This document shows positions 27,272 through 40,342 of a stretch of 64,000 bases of DNA, one piece after another; position 1 is the stretch's first letter; every line of letters starts with the position of its first letter. The notes beneath the pieces were generated by a model. That model saw only the letters and a program-made list of their open reading frames with translations, ran no database searches and had not been told where the DNA came from. Source of the DNA: Diospyros lotus (Eukaryota > Streptophyta > Magnoliopsida > Ericales > Ebenaceae). Made by a program: the position numbers and the translations under genes. The DNA is taken from contig NC_068351.1 in assembly GCF_014633365.1 (NCBI RefSeq), positions 4,822,879 to 4,886,878 of the forward strand. Direction: 5' to 3'.

Positions 27272-28905
27272 ATCGACAAATCGAGCAGGTTTTCGAATCT
27301 CTCGTCGTGGCCTTCTTGTTGTTGTGGAGGTTCTTGGGTTGGAACCTCTTCTTCATCTGACGACTCCTCTGGCGCAGGAGTGTCTCCACCTGATTTGATA
27401 CTTACTGCTGGGTCAATTCTTCTTTCAAATTCCACCTGTTTTGGAGTATTCTCCACTTGCTGTGGAGCATCATCAAACTGCTGCACAGCTTTATTTGTTA
27501 CCTTTTCCAACATGGCAAATTCATCAAAGGTAACATCCCTACTAAAGATTATCTTCTTCAATTCCGGACACCAGAGCCGATAGCCCTTTATTCCAGAAGT
27601 GATCCCCATGAACAAAGCTTTCTTTGCTCTTGGATCCAACTTGGATTCCTTAACATGATAGTATACAGTGGAACCAAAAACATGTAAGGAATTATAATCA
27701 TTAGCAGGTTTTCCTGACCATACCTTGAAAGGTGTTTTTCCACAAATAGCAGTTGATGGCAACCGGTTAATGAGATGACTCGCATATGTCACAGCCTCAG
27801 CCCAAAATTGTCTACCCAACCCAGCATTGGACAACATACACCGAACTTTCTCCAACAACGTTCGGTTCATGCGTTCTGCCACCCTATTCTGTTGTGGTGT
27901 ATCTCTAATTGTAAAGTGTCGAACAATACCTTCATCTTGACAGACCTTATCAAATGGATCATTTCTATACTCACCACCATTATCTGTTCTGAGTCGTTTG
28001 ATCCTTCTGCCAGTCTGAGTTTCCACCATATTTTTCCATTTAAGGAAACATCCCAACACTTTATCCTTTTTTTTCAAAGAATACACCCATACTCTTCGGG
28101 AATAATCATCAACAAAGGTTACATAGTAGTGTTTACCTCCCATAGATGTTGTCTTGGATGGTCCCCACACATCTGAGTGAACATAATCCAGAATACCCTT
28201 GGTATCATGGATTGCAGTGCCAAACTTCACTCTCGTCTGCTTCCCCTTGATACAGTGCTCACAGAAGTCTAATTTGCAGGTCTTGACGCCTTCCAATAAT
28301 CCTTGCTTCGCTAAAATTTGCAAAGATTTTTCACCTGCATGTCCCAAACGCATATGCCACAGTTTGGTTACTTCTGTATCCCTGTCATCATCTGAAGCTA
28401 CTGCTGCTGTTGTCCCAATAACTGCATTACCCTGATAGTAATACAAGTTATTCTTCTTTCGTATACCTTTCAATATTACAAGTGCGCCAGAGAACACCTT
28501 CATAACTCGATTTTCTGCAGTTACCTTCAATCCTTTGGACTCCAATGTTCCCACAGAAATGAGATTCTTTGTCAAACTCGGCACATATCTTACATCTGTC
28601 AGTATTCTGGTTGATTCATCATGATTCCTCAAATGGATTGTGCCAACTCCGGTTGTTTCACAAGGTGTGTTGTTTGCTGTGTAAACAACTCCTCCATCAA
28701 GTTCTTGAAAGTCAAAGAACCAATCCCGATTAGGACACACATGGTGGCTGCAACCCGAATCCAAAAGCCAAGCTCCAAAATAGCTTGTTGAAGACGTAAG
28801 AACTAATGAAAGGTCTGAATCCTCATCATTAACTTCAGCAATATTTGAGACGACTTTCCCTTTGTCAGATTTGCCCTTAGCTTTTAACTTTGGGCAGTCC
28901 TTCTT
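27244..28905 (-). pseudogene. Copia element 1: protease and integrase
   Basis: Same frame as gag, separated only by a stop. Protease active site DSGCSHHVC; GAG-pre-integrase LWHMRLGHAG...CEHCIKGKQ (HHCC zinc ligands); integrase core with VHSDVWGP, FVDDYSR and the Glu in QQNRVAERMNRTLLEKVRCM region, giving a complete DDE triad. Frame runs past the integrase and is lost at 27244 because of the linker frameshift. Confidence 0.92.
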
Positions 28906-29679
28906 CTAGTGGCCTTTCTCCCGACAAAAGGCACACTCATCTTTGTTCGATCTGGGTTTCGAACTGGACCTCCCTCTCCTTCCTTTCTTCTGGCTTTGCA
29001 AACGGCCTCTTACAATCAATGCTTCTGCTGCGCCATGCGTTGTTTCCTTTTTATCTTTTTTTCTCAACTCATAGCTATACAAAGCAGCACAAACTTCACT
29101 AAGAGACACCTGAACCTTCCCGTGAAGCAGAGTCGTCTCAAGAAATTCAAACTCCTCGGGAAGGGATCCCAACAACATCAAAGCCAAATCCTCATCTTTG
29201 AACGTTTCATCTAAATTCATCAAATCAGCTACCAACTGATTAAAGGTAGTGATATGATCATTTATCGTGGTACTAGGAACATAAGTAAAGCGGAACAATC
29301 TCTTTTTCATGTAGAGCTTATTTTGACCGCTTTTCTTCAAAAATTTCTCCTCCAATGCCTTCCATAGTATACCGGCAGAATTTTCCTTCGAGAATGCATA
29401 CTTCTGCTCTCTGGACAGGCATGATCGAATTATACCACACGCCAATCGATTGATGGTCTTCCAATCTTTTTCTTCAACATCTCCTGGTTTCTTTTCTTCA
29501 ATGGCGATGTCTAGACCTTGCTGGAAAAGAGTGTCTAGAACCTCGCATTGCCACATGCCGAAATGACCGAAGCCGTCAAACACTTCCACTGCAATTCTTG
29601 TATTCGCCAAATTCCTCACCCAAGTGGACGAAGAAGAAGCTCCCGATGTGGATTGTTCTGAACTCTTTTCGCCTACCAT
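28906..29679 (-). pseudogene. Copia element 1: gag, stopped in the zinc knuckle
   Basis: 257 residues from ATG at 29679: a copia gag (UBN2/DUF4219 type: WQCEVLDTLFQQGLD, LWKALEEKFLKK, INDHITTFNQLVADL, SLPEEFEFLETTLL) ending in a basic stretch and the zinc knuckle CAFCREKGH. The next codon is TAG (28906-28908); in relatives it is Trp (GHWKKDC), so a single G-to-A change explains the stop. After it the frame continues KKDCPKL into protease. Confidence 0.93.
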
Positions 29680-29721
29680 CTTCTATATTCAATAGTTATC
29701 AAAGCGGAACAATCCAAGAAA

Positions 29722-29850
29722 ATCTTTTCTGATGTGGAAGATCAGACACAGCTGCAACCACAGAGCATACTAAGAAAAACTTGGCCAAAAAAAGGATCTT
29801 TTCTTATGTGGAAGATCAGACTCAACTGCAACCACAGAGCATACTAAGAA
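29722..29850. repeat. Duplicated 55-base block in the copia 1 leader
   Basis: 29722-29776 and 29796-29850 are near-identical (3 differences), both ending AACCACAGAGCATACTAAGAA, in the untranslated leader between primer binding site and gag. Confidence 0.85.
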
Positions 29851-29870
29851 CCTTGGGCTTTGATACCAAT

Positions 29871-30215
29871 TGTTGGGAAAATCGGGCAATTTTCCCCAAA
29901 ATCAAAAGCACCAAAATAATACCCGACAAAAAACTATTGAATATAAAAATAAACAAAACACCAGAAAATTAATGAGGTTCGACCAATATGGCCTACGTCC
30001 TCGGACACCACCAAATCTTCACTAATATCAAAGAGAGAAAATACAAAGTGTGTAAGAGAAATACACACACAAATGAGGGGTACAAGTGCAATAAATGCAA
30101 ACTTGTTGGGATGCTTTTAACAAAGGGGAAGGGAGCATTAAATAAGGCTAAGGAGGACCTCCCTCCCACTGCCCAACCGATGTGGGATATGGGAGGGAGC
30201 CATAAAAAGTCAACA
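29871..30215 (-). repeat. 5' LTR of copia element 1
   Basis: 345 bases; promoter-bearing LTR in the element's own orientation, adjoining the primer binding site at 29858-29869. Confidence 0.95.
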
Positions 30216-30220
30216 TAGAC

Positions 30221-31108
30221 ACCTAACACTGTAACGAGCTATCAATTCTTCAGCTTGCATAGCATGTTGACATGCACCTTTAAGATTAGAAAGTCACATG
30301 ATGCACATCCCAACCTGAATTGCAATTTTCACACCTGATAAATAATGGGTTGTAAGTTATTCATCCTTCTTGTTAAGTCCGATGAGAATTGACAAGTTAC
30401 AAAACTTGCTAGTATACTTGTCAAGGCTTAATTCATATTGCCACAAATTATTGAATCGCTTGTATAGATTCATTATGTAATCAGCTAAGAGAAATTGCTT
30501 CCTCAATTTTGCTTTAATCAATTCCCATGTATGAATCTCCAACTTACCATGTATAGCACATTGCTCCTCTAACCTTTTACACCATTGAAGTGAAAATTTT
30601 CTTTCAATATCAACTTCAAAAACAACTTTTTTCTCTCTTCAAACATCATCTTCCACTCAAAATAAGTCTATAAGTACTCCATGCACATAAAACAACATAT
30701 CAAAATCTTAATCCCACCATGTGGAATCACTACATGAATTCTGACTTGCCAATTATTTCTCTTTACGGCCTTGTTTTCTAAAGTCTTTTGCATGCATCCA
30801 GCATGAAAATCTAGAACTTCAATCTCAACTCCAAAATTCACTAGTGCTCTTGTTTACCTCTCCTCAAGTCTACCATGTTCGGGTTGTTCATGAACTATGG
30901 GATTATGAAACAGGTTAAAATATTTATTACCTCGTTCAGGTAGGCCTACTATACAGCAGTTCCCTTCCGGTGCCTCCCTATGGGCATGGGCTTCAGCATG
31001 GTCTCTATGCAAGGTTTGCATCTCTTGCATAAAGTTGCTCTATAATCCTTTGTATCTCAACAGCTTGGTTCATCCTTGGAACTCTTGCTTTTCTTGCTAC
31101 CATCACAA
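30221..31108 (-). pseudogene. Decayed Ty3/gypsy gag
   Basis: Minus-strand reading shows, with several stops and shifts, MVARKARVPRMNQ...IQRIIEQLY near 31100, KRLEEQCAIHGKLE, then TWELIKAKLRKQFL and LYKRFNNLWQYELSLDKYTS (30357-30542), and QAMQAEELIARY. These are the order and wording of gypsy gag capsid. The copia element at 25210-30215 interrupts it, as the TAGAC duplication proves. No LTRs or pol of this older element were recognised. Confidence 0.65.
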
Positions 31109-31109
31109 A

Positions 31110-34100
31110 ATAGATTGTTCTTCGTCTCTACTATCAAATTGACGGGGGCAAATAAAAACATGCATGCCTATAGAGGGCAATAAAACTTAGAAAGATAGGC
31201 ACTTGAGATTGAAAACTATAGCCAAAGGTTGTCTTCTGGGTTTCAAACCGGGCTAAGAGAAAAAAAGTTCTGTTAAAACAAAAATCTCATAAAATGTGAA
31301 AATTCCTTCCTCACATTAAAAGAAAACTTTATATATTCACAAAAATCCTAATAAAATAAAAGGCAATCGTAGCCCTTAAAACACATAATCTCAACCATTT
31401 AAAACAAACTAATAAAAATAACATTAAAAAAAGCATAGAGGTTCCTAAAATAAAAATATTAAAGTAACTGGTTTTATTTGCTCATGCATCAGAAAGTTTT
31501 GAGATTGAATTTATATTAGAATTATGAAATATGAGATTCTTCATTTGGTGAGGATGCTAGTATTTACAGAAAAAGAGTTTGTAATGACCCGATCATACAC
31601 CGTTACTATGCCAAGGTGTTACAAGAATTTTGCCATGATCTAATCCCATGTCAATAGTATGGCACGAAAAAAAAAAATGACTATATAAGTTGGCCCTCGT
31701 AATTTAAAAGTCAATTTGAGCTAGCAATCTTGATTGAGAAGGTGTTTGGCTCAGCAGTTTGGTCGCTTATAAGCTATCAGTGAAGCTTAAACACTGTATA
31801 GCTTATTTAGTTATATGTTTGTGAAAAATTAAAGAATTCAAATGTTGCTGAGCTTAAATACTATTTGATAGCGTTTTAAAAAAGCTCCCCCCCCCCCCTT
31901 TCTAAAAACATTGTTTATAGCTTATTTAGTTAATCAAGTATTTTACAATTTTACCCTCCAACAACTATCATATTTTCAATTTTTTCCCTTTCTTTCATCC
32001 ATCTGTCTTCTTTCTTTGGCTGCCTACCTCTAGCTCCTTCGTTGTTGTCACCGCCTCCTGCCTCCAACCCCATCGTTGTCGCAGCCGCTGCCTCCAGCTC
32101 CTCCATCGCGATCGTCGCCCCCCGCCTCCAGCTCCTCCATCGCCGCCTCCAACTTCTAGCAAATCCATATATTTTTAATAATTGTATTAATATATTTTTT
32201 TATAATTATATATAATTTATCAACATGTAATTGTAATAATTTTATTAGTTGGACATCAATTTATAATTTATTTTTATTAAAATTAATATTTTTATAAATT
32301 TTATTTGTATTATTCAACAATATGTTTATTTTAGTATTTTTGTTAAGTTCTGATAGTTTATCACATTTTTTAAATCAAACACATAATTATATAAATGACA
32401 GTTTAAAACACATTTATTCAAACACGTTATCAACTTAAACATTAGTAAGTTTTAAAGTTTTACATAACTTTAAGTAGAAAGGCTTAAATCCATCTAGGAT
32501 AAGCCAAAAAGATAAACATATATATGTATGTATGTATATGTTTATGGGATTTCAAATCCCATGATGTTACAATGTTACAGGAAGATCCCACATTTGAAAT
32601 CCCTAACCATAAACATATATATATATATATGTATGTATAGCATGCAACCTGGTTTTCATCTTGTTGCTTCAAGTAGAACAATTCAGAAAGATAAAAGTCC
32701 AAGGTTTCAAATCCCTATACTTCAGCAGTTCAAAACTTTGATTTTCAGATAGTGCAGAACGACCATCAAACTAATACCTGTCCTTAATCCCACCATAGGA
32801 AATAATGAATCCGGCTTCTTCAATGTACTTCGGCGATCAAAATGACGAGACCGCACCTTCTGGAGGAACTCAGAATTTGCCCTAAATCAAAAACCAAATA
32901 TGCAAGCATTCCCAAAATTTCAACTCTTCCTATCAAACAGTAAATAGATGCACAAGAATATCCCCAACTCACCACAAACCAAACCCATTATACAAAGACG
33001 AAGAGTACTAAATTGGGGTTTAATCGGCAGTAAAACAACTTAAATCTTCGGCACACTTCTACTTGCCCATTGGCAAATACATATAGATATACATGCATAC
33101 GTATATGTATTGACTGTTACTTGATGAATAGAGACAGTACTGATGATAAGCGTACCTTCGCATTGCAATTTTGCATCTCAGAAGCTGATGCCAGAGAACA
33201 ACGAAGAGGAAGGGTTCGGAGTAAATCTGATCTCTTTGGAATTTTGACAATCTTAAAATATACTTGGAAAAAAACCTCCTTTTTTATTTCTTGATTTGTA
33301 ACTTGTAAGTGACTGAAAATTCATATTAATAACAAAAAAAAGAAATCTTTCAATTCTGGGTCATGCATTCATTTATTTATAAAGTTTAAAAAATTTAAAA
33401 AATTGTAAAAATTGGAAATAGTAAGATGTCAATTGTCAAAATCTTAACGTTGACTACTCTAATGTGAATTGCATTGTGGTTAATTAGAAGATTCTGTCTG
33501 ATTTGTTAAGACTTTCTTAAGAAATAACTTATCTCTTGCTATCTAGGACATAAATAATTAAGCAAGAAGAAGCAGTTTGGCCCAACAAGTAATGATAATC
33601 TTATCAAATGTCTGTAAAATTATATTAATCTTACTTGCTTGCAGTTGCAGCCTACCAAACATTTTCTTTATTTTTGTGTGCTTCCCAGCTAGAACAAAAG
33701 TTAAATATTGATGAATCAAATAATTTTGTTTAAAAAAAGTTCCATTTTCTGCCGTTGCTTTTCCTTCGCATAAGAAACTTAAAACAAAAGGCATTTACTG
33801 AAAGGAGAAACACTTTTATTGAAAGAACATGTTTTGATTGTTCTCTGCACGACCCATCAGACTCTAGAACACATCATTACGGTCGTATTTTTGGAGGAAA
33901 ACTCCTAGCTGTAGCTACCAAATATTCTCTTCATTTTTGGGTGCTACATATATAGTTCACAATTAATTAATACAACAATACAAGCACAATTAACCACAAA
34001 GCTAATTAAGGGCCCTGTCTCTATCTACTGACCAGAATGGAAGTTGCAGAAGAACAAATTTTAAGGCACAAACTTACTCTTACAAATATTCGCAACAAAT

Positions 34101-34163
34101 TAAACAGAAAAAAAAGAAAAAGGAAGACAATTCAATTAGCAACGCAGAGTAATTAAGGTTCAG
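31110..34163. other. Gene-free region with probable DNA-transposon debris
   Basis: No gene seen. A poly-C run lies at 31888-31898, a GC-rich CTCCAGCTCCTCC-type low-complexity patch at about 32040-32155, and repeated GTGTTTG / CAAACAC words at about 31740-31750 and 32430-32436 recall hAT-type miniature elements, though no matching 8-bp duplication was found. AT-rich DNA otherwise; 33960-34160 is the 3' flank of the GDSL gene. Confidence 0.5.
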
Positions 34164-37100
34164 CTAACGAAGTTGTTGAAGAGTGGATTTAAGAGCCAAG
34201 TAAACAGCTCGCCACCCAGCTTGTGTTGGATGCACCATGTCCCAGAAGAAGGCAGATTCAGGCTTCGCGCATACCGTGTACATCTTCTCTCCTTTGCCAT
34301 TCACACTGCCGCATGAATACTCATGGCTCACCCCAATGCAGCATGGCTTCAATGGAGTCTCTAGCTTCACACTTCCTGCACCACATCAAATTAAAAATTA
34401 GCATTTGGTTAATTTATATTTGTGTCAATAATTAAGTAGAAGAAAGAGTTAATTAACTAATCACACCTAGAATGTCTCCTCTGTTCTTGAGGGCTCTAGT
34501 GAAAGAACCATAAAGATCAAGGATGATGAACGCCGAGTCCTTGCTCTCGTTGTTCAGCTTTGCCACCGCTTCCCGCAGCAAGAGGTTGTGATAGTCCGCG
34601 GCTGTGTTCTCCGTCTCGTTGCACTGCTGGAACGAATTCATCACTGTGCTCCGAGGCAGACACCCTAGCGGCTGCAGCGACGTCACGGCTACTTTTCTCA
34701 CTCCCAACCCATGAATTCGTCTCAGGTTCGAGCTCAGTTGATCGATCACACGGGACATGAAGGATGTTATATCCTGCAGATCGAACAAGCACAGGTTAGT
34801 TTAGTGCAAGAGGATCGACTTCTTCGTCACAAGCCTTAATTCCACTAATACGAGTCAAATCAGCTATCCCATTCCAATCATCTATTTTATGTGATAAATT
34901 TAATTAACGCACCCAAAAACCAATTTTCTTTAATAATGCTTCAAAGGCGGCCAAGAAAGAGCCTCAAAGAAAGAGAAAGCGAAAAGGGCACAAAAGAAAG
35001 GCCCTGCTTTTGGACATGGATTTTTTAATTAGATGAGGGAGTTGGTTAATTATCCCAGACTGGGATTTCAATTCTACCGTGTCCAAACAGCTTCTGTCTG
35101 ACATTTAAACTTCTTTCCTTCGTATATGCACTATACACAAGACAGAGACAGGTCAGCTCAATTATCCATATGTAGTAATTTCCTCTAACCGCAGTTTCCA
35201 AAAATTAGTACGGTTTTGCTGTAAATTTCAGAGTCTTGTCACCGCTCCCGTTCGTGCATGCAGCAGCCGTGCATTCACGTGTAACGTTTGACCGCCGGCA
35301 GGATCCCGTACGGGCGGGTGATCGGTATCTTCTACCATTCCCAGTATTCACATCCCTTCTCTAATGCCCATATAACTAGTTATGTACTTAATTTAAATAA
35401 CGAAAATCTATAATTACATGTACTTGTCTAATTTAAATTAAAACTAAATTAGACTTATTACATTTTCAGATTTGGTTTTTCATTGAATGTTAATTATTTT
35501 TCTTATACTTATCTCAAAAAAATTGAGCTAAAGTCGAACACGAATGCCCGTGGATCGAGGTGGGTAGAAATTGTCATTCCCAGAATCAGCCACCGTGAAA
35601 TGGATCATTCATCGCATGGATTCAGTTATATAGCAAGGAAAAGACAAGCATTTATATGTATAGAATTACCTGGATGGAGCCACCTCTGGCGAGGTAAGCG
35701 CCGTAGTCGTTGCCGGCGAGAGTAACCAGCGCCAGCGACGATTGCAGGTCCCGTTTCATGTAGACAGAATCATCGACAAGTTGCCGGAAAAAATCGATCT
35801 GGGTCGTCATGTTCGGGTCCAAAACCAGCGTATCGAACACTCCAGTTCCTCCGTACGCAAAATTTATCCCATATCGCAGTCGGCTCGCCGCAAATTTTCT
35901 CCATCTGTAAGGCACCGGCGACTTCAGTCCCAAAAACTTCGCTGCATATACACACGAACCAAGAAAGGAAAATGTTATTTTCCCGGAAAACGCATCATGA
36001 ATGGACTATAATACAGACAAGATGTGTGGAATCATCATCATCAACTGTTTTATGAGTAAAATATATACACGTGACATCTGAAATTCTGTCTCTTTATAAT
36101 AAGAGCAGTATATTCGTAAATATGAATGTGGAAGGTTTTCATTGTCCACGCGTGTAAAAATTTACATATACGTGGAGGAGGAGAAAGTGAAGTGATACAG
36201 TGGAAACGACAGGAATTTCTGTGGATTAGTATAAAACCTTGGGGGGATTATAAAATAATAGTGGGTGGAAAACAAAGTGAGAAAGTGAAAGCAAAGGAAC
36301 TGGGGGTTAAAAAAAAAAGGCAAAGGAGATTCAGAAAAAAGAATTAGCTGGGGCCTGGGGCAGGCTAGTTGGGTGAAATACAAAAGATAAGATAAATTAT
36401 CTTCACAAGCATATTGATACCATAATGTATGAAAGTTATATGTCCACAAAAAGCTAATCATGTGATAGCGAGAGCATGAGAAAAAGAAATGATAAGAGAC
36501 GAAAAAAAGTAAAAGGAAAAGAAAGCAAGAGGGGCTTAATAATGCAGGATTTACAGGGCACAATGATGGCAGAAGCAGAAAGAGAGTGACAGAGAGAAGC
36601 TGCACATAGATTTTTAGGAGAAAATGGAAGGAAAGAGAAGAGACCCATGAGACCACCCAGCCATACAGTACTATAGAACACATCAGTAAAGGAATGATAA
36701 GCCATTTCCCTTGAGAAAAGCAAAAGCTAAAGTGGCCACCATGATCGTGCCCATATGGACAAATATTATTAATTATTGTAGGTGAAGAGAGAGAAAGTAT
36801 GTTATGTACCAAGGTAATCGGTGAGCACGCGGCCGTCGGAGAACCGGCCGGCGGGCTTGCCGGGAAAGGTGATGCCGTAGGGAACCTTCCAGGAGTTGGC
36901 TACGGTCTTCCTGTTGTTGCCTGTGTCGGCATAGGAGTCCCCGAACACGAAGAGCTTCGTTGGGTGAAATCCGTATAAACCTTGGTGCCGAGAAGAAGCA
37001 GCAGCAGCTTCTACGTTCTGGTTTCCTGCATAAATGTGGAAATTAAACACAAGAAAGTCGAGTAGAGAGAGAGGGAGGGAGGGAGGGAGAAATGATAGTT

Positions 37101-37190
37101 AATTAAGCGTAACGAGCAAATTAACTAACCTGCGAGAAGAGAAAGGAGGAAGAAAGAGAAAGAGAAGATGATCAGTTTCTGTCTCTCCAT
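34164..37190 (-). CDS. GDSL esterase/lipase (At5g03610-like)
   Basis: Secreted SGNH-fold ester hydrolase, 355 residues, five exons: 37130-37190, 36810-37025, 35670-35941, 34467-34773, 34164-34375; every junction is GT-AG and in phase. A signal peptide (MERQKLIIFSFSFFLLSLLA) fills exon 1. Block I FVFGDSYADTGN carries the nucleophile Ser51; block II has Gly in GINFAYGG (about 117-124); block III has Asn in LAGNDYG; block V WDMVHPTQAGW carries Asp331 and His334. Length and all four blocks are normal. The text SLQPLGCLP and PYGITFPGKPAGRFSDGR matches the At5g03610/At3g09930 branch from memory. Substrate is unknown for this branch. Start chosen at the only ATG giving a signal peptide. Confidence 0.93.
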
Positions 37191-37243
37191 GGGAGATAGA
37201 GAAGAGAGAAATAGACAGAGAGTAAGGTGCCAAGAAGTCAGGG

Positions 37244-37251
37244 ATTATATA
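37244..37251 (-). promoter_or_regulatory. TATA box of the GDSL lipase gene
   Basis: Minus-strand CTATATAATCC, about 55-60 bases upstream of the ATG at 37190, leaving a short leader of some 25-30 bases. Confidence 0.6.
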
Positions 37252-37259
37252 GGGTTTAG

Positions 37260-40200
37260 GTGGTGGCTTAACTGGCTCAACCAGCCTAATTTAAAGAAGA
37301 GTGTGAATTGTGAAAGGCAAAGGCCCCATAAGCACGGCGAGGGGAGGAGCTGAATATATGAAATTCACTATACATACTGTGTGTGTGAATTTGATTGATC
37401 TATGGATGACCCACTTAAATATTTATTTGTCGTTTTGTTTAATCTAATTAATTAAGAATCAAAACCAAATCTGGGTTTGCAATCACTGACCGGATCGTGC
37501 CCCTTGGCCCTTCAACATCACAGTTCCTCCTTTTGACTTCCACTCGTTTCATCAATTAATTAAGAAATACATTGTTTCCTGGTGCTCTGGTCAAGATAGA
37601 TTTTCTGAATTCAACTGATGAATTATCATCACATTTCAGATCTTAAATTCTTGCTAAGATGTCTTAATATTACTTTGGTCAATTACAATCATTTCAATTG
37701 AATCAAATTTTTAAAATTTCAATTCTATTTTATTCAATTAAAAGACTTGGTCTTTGTTGTCCCTGTTTCATATAATTTATGATAGAGCAAGTCACGTAAT
37801 AATCACTGTTTTAGACTTTAATTTGTTACTCTGTGTCAATTAAGTTTGTTAGCAAAGTTATGACGAAAGCAATGGATATATATACATGTGCATAGCCAAT
37901 TTAAAGAATTAAATCCTCATCTTGTAACTCCAAAAGCACGTACTTGAAGAAAAATCAAGGACTCGATGTTAAAAATAAATAAATAAATAAAAGACAGAAA
38001 AACCTACTGAAATGAAATATATAGGGAATTTAAATGATGGATGGAACACACAAGCTAATGATATGAAATGATCAAAGTACATATATATATATATTAATGG
38101 GCAATAATACAATAAACATTGTGGTTTACAACCATGGCCTACGTATGCATCTCTTTGGGACACGGTATATTTTCTTAAGCAAAAAGTAAGATAGATTCAT
38201 GAAGAGAATCTTTAGGGTTTGATTGGAGCTGGGTGGTGTCTGCCTAGGATGCTTCTGTTTCTCAATGTACATTTTTAACTTATTCTTGTTTGGCGTGACC
38301 GTGTTCTCAAGCGTAATGCCTTCAGCTTCAAAGAAATTAAATTTAAAAATAAAAGCAAAAAATCACAATCCATATATATATATAATCTTGATTCCAGCAC
38401 TTTTGACTTTCTCCCACAATACATTATGTATATATATACATCATTAATATATATTCTTCAGCACATATCTAATCAATTAATTACATCCAAACAACACGTC
38501 CCATGACTAATTATTAATTAGTTACCAAATTCTAATTTTCGTAACGACCAGGGCTGTAAGCTAACAATAATAATAATAATAATTAAATTATGACCCAATT
38601 GACTTTCTGATCAAATTCAAAGCCAACGCACCCATGCTCACGTTACAAAATTAAGGAATTCATTTTCGAGGTTTGATATTAGATATTAATTCATCTGCCC
38701 CATTTCTAGCAATTAAATCGCAGACAGATAGATGGTTTAAATATTTCAATAATAATTCAGTTACTAATTCTTATTAACAGCTTTCTAATAAATAAAACAA
38801 TGTGATTAAGTAAGTGTCACGGTTTAACGAGGAATCACCTGTTCGACATATATATATGAAATAAAGCCAATAATACAGCTATATATCGCCTGTTAATGAC
38901 ATTTTTCATGCATCATCTCAGTCTATTGCTTGCAGGCTTTGTATAAATTAAACTTGTGTTTGCAGGAAAAACTCACCTTAGCCACCAACTACTTCTGTCT
39001 TTATGCAATTATTATTATGTATACATATATTTAAGAAATAGCAAGTGAAGTCAGTATAAAACAAAACCTAATCTAGCGTATTATTCAAAGTTGAAACTCT
39101 TTCTCAGGCCCTTTTTGTAATTTCGAAAAAATTTCATGGCTGTTTTGTAATATTAAATAAATATCGAAAACATATTTTCGTTTTCAAAGATGTTAGAGAC
39201 AAAATTAACCAGACTAGAAGCTGGATTGTCCGAACTCAATCTCAGCCCAACCTTGGTCCACATCAGGCTGCCACGACATCATTGCTGCGACTCCCATTGA
39301 ATATCCGTCCTACCGTTTCAGATCTTGTCCTCATTAATAGCGGATCACATCCACATTAATGATGGTCCTATCGCCACCATACTACCACCTAAGAATCTCC
39401 ATCAACATCGGATAGTCAGTCTCATCACTTCCAAATGCACGACGCATGCATGCAGGAGAACGTCTCATCCTCTTATATCAACCAGCTCTCTTCAGATGTA
39501 AGGTATGTTCTGACCTCTGACCTACTGATACACTGTCTCTCCTTATTTTCTTACTCACTCGAGCGTCGGAGTGCTTGCAGATACCAGCCGCCCCCCAGAC
39601 GAACTCGTCGCCGGAGCCTTCGCCCTGCCATTGCGATTCCGTCTCCAATCGTCCTCTTTGGTTATGAGGGAATAGAAGCAAAAAAAAATTTGTCTAAGTT
39701 AAAATTTTTAAATTTATTGTTTGTTTTTAAAAGTAAATAAATTTTAAATTTATTGTTTGTATTATGTTTGATTTTTTTTTAAAATTTTGTTATTTGTTTT
39801 TAGTCCGTAATTCATAATTCATGGATGATAAAACTTATGTTTAAAAACGCATTAGGGAATCTATGTTTATTTTTTATTAAATAATTATTTTTTATATTAA
39901 AAATTATATTTATAAAAAGAGACTTTATATTCTTTTATTTAGACATTTTCATTTCGTACTTTTTTTAAAATATTATTTCTTAATTTTTATTTCATATCAT
40001 ATGCTTTTTCTATTTCTATTTTTGTGAAACATAGAATAAAACGACTCAAATTTTGTCTTCTTATCTACCACATTGATGGTTTTATTAATAGATATATCTA
40101 ACTAATATGTCCGATTTGTGAGGTATGGTTCGGGTATTGTGGTTAGTTTAGTTAGTACATGCCTAAAAGCGTAACCATTACAAATTCTCCTGCAAAAAAA

Positions 40201-40342
40201 ATAAAGGCAAAAATATGTATTTGTGGCTGCAACAAAACATTTTTCATACGTATGTAAAGCTGGAAACAATCTTTCATGGGCACTCTACCGATTCTTGAAG
40301 AAGACAGATAAATTTGACAAAAATGAGAGGTTAAATCTATCA
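37260..40342. other. Gene-free intergenic region
   Basis: AT-rich, with short AT and AAT runs (for example 38563-38582). A GC-richer island at 39200-39660 flanked by AT-rich DNA with repeated AAATTTATTGTTTG words (39709-39760) gives a plus-strand frame of 101 residues that I do not recognise; decayed repeat DNA is more likely than a gene. Confidence 0.55.

Larger units (their letters stand above)
25210..30215 (-). mobile_element. Ty1/copia LTR retrotransposon, young and nearly intact
   Basis: 5006 bases with LTRs of 345 bases each (25210-25554 and 29871-30215) and a perfect target duplication TAGAC (25205-25209 and 30216-30220). The LTRs differ at 6 of 345 positions by my count, so insertion was recent. 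Primer binding site TGGTATCAAAGC on the minus strand abuts the LTR at 29858-29869. Domain order gag, protease, integrase, reverse transcriptase, RNase H is that of copia; the Tork/Tnt1 lineage is likely from the integrase text. One stop and two frameshifts break the single polyprotein frame. Confidence 0.95.

Noticed and set aside
31740..32440. Possible hAT-type miniature element
   Set aside because: GTGTTTG/CAAACAC words are inverted but the flanking 8-base sequences do not match and the arms do not align well.
36162..36812. Minus-strand open frame of 216 residues between GDSL exons 2 and 3
   Set aside because: It lies in the GDSL intron; the translation is a Leu/Phe/Ser-rich product of an AG-rich stretch and matches no family.
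39435..39740. Plus-strand frame of 101 residues in a GC-richer island
   Set aside because: Arg/Pro-rich, no recognised domain, no good splice or promoter context; left as possible repeat DNA.
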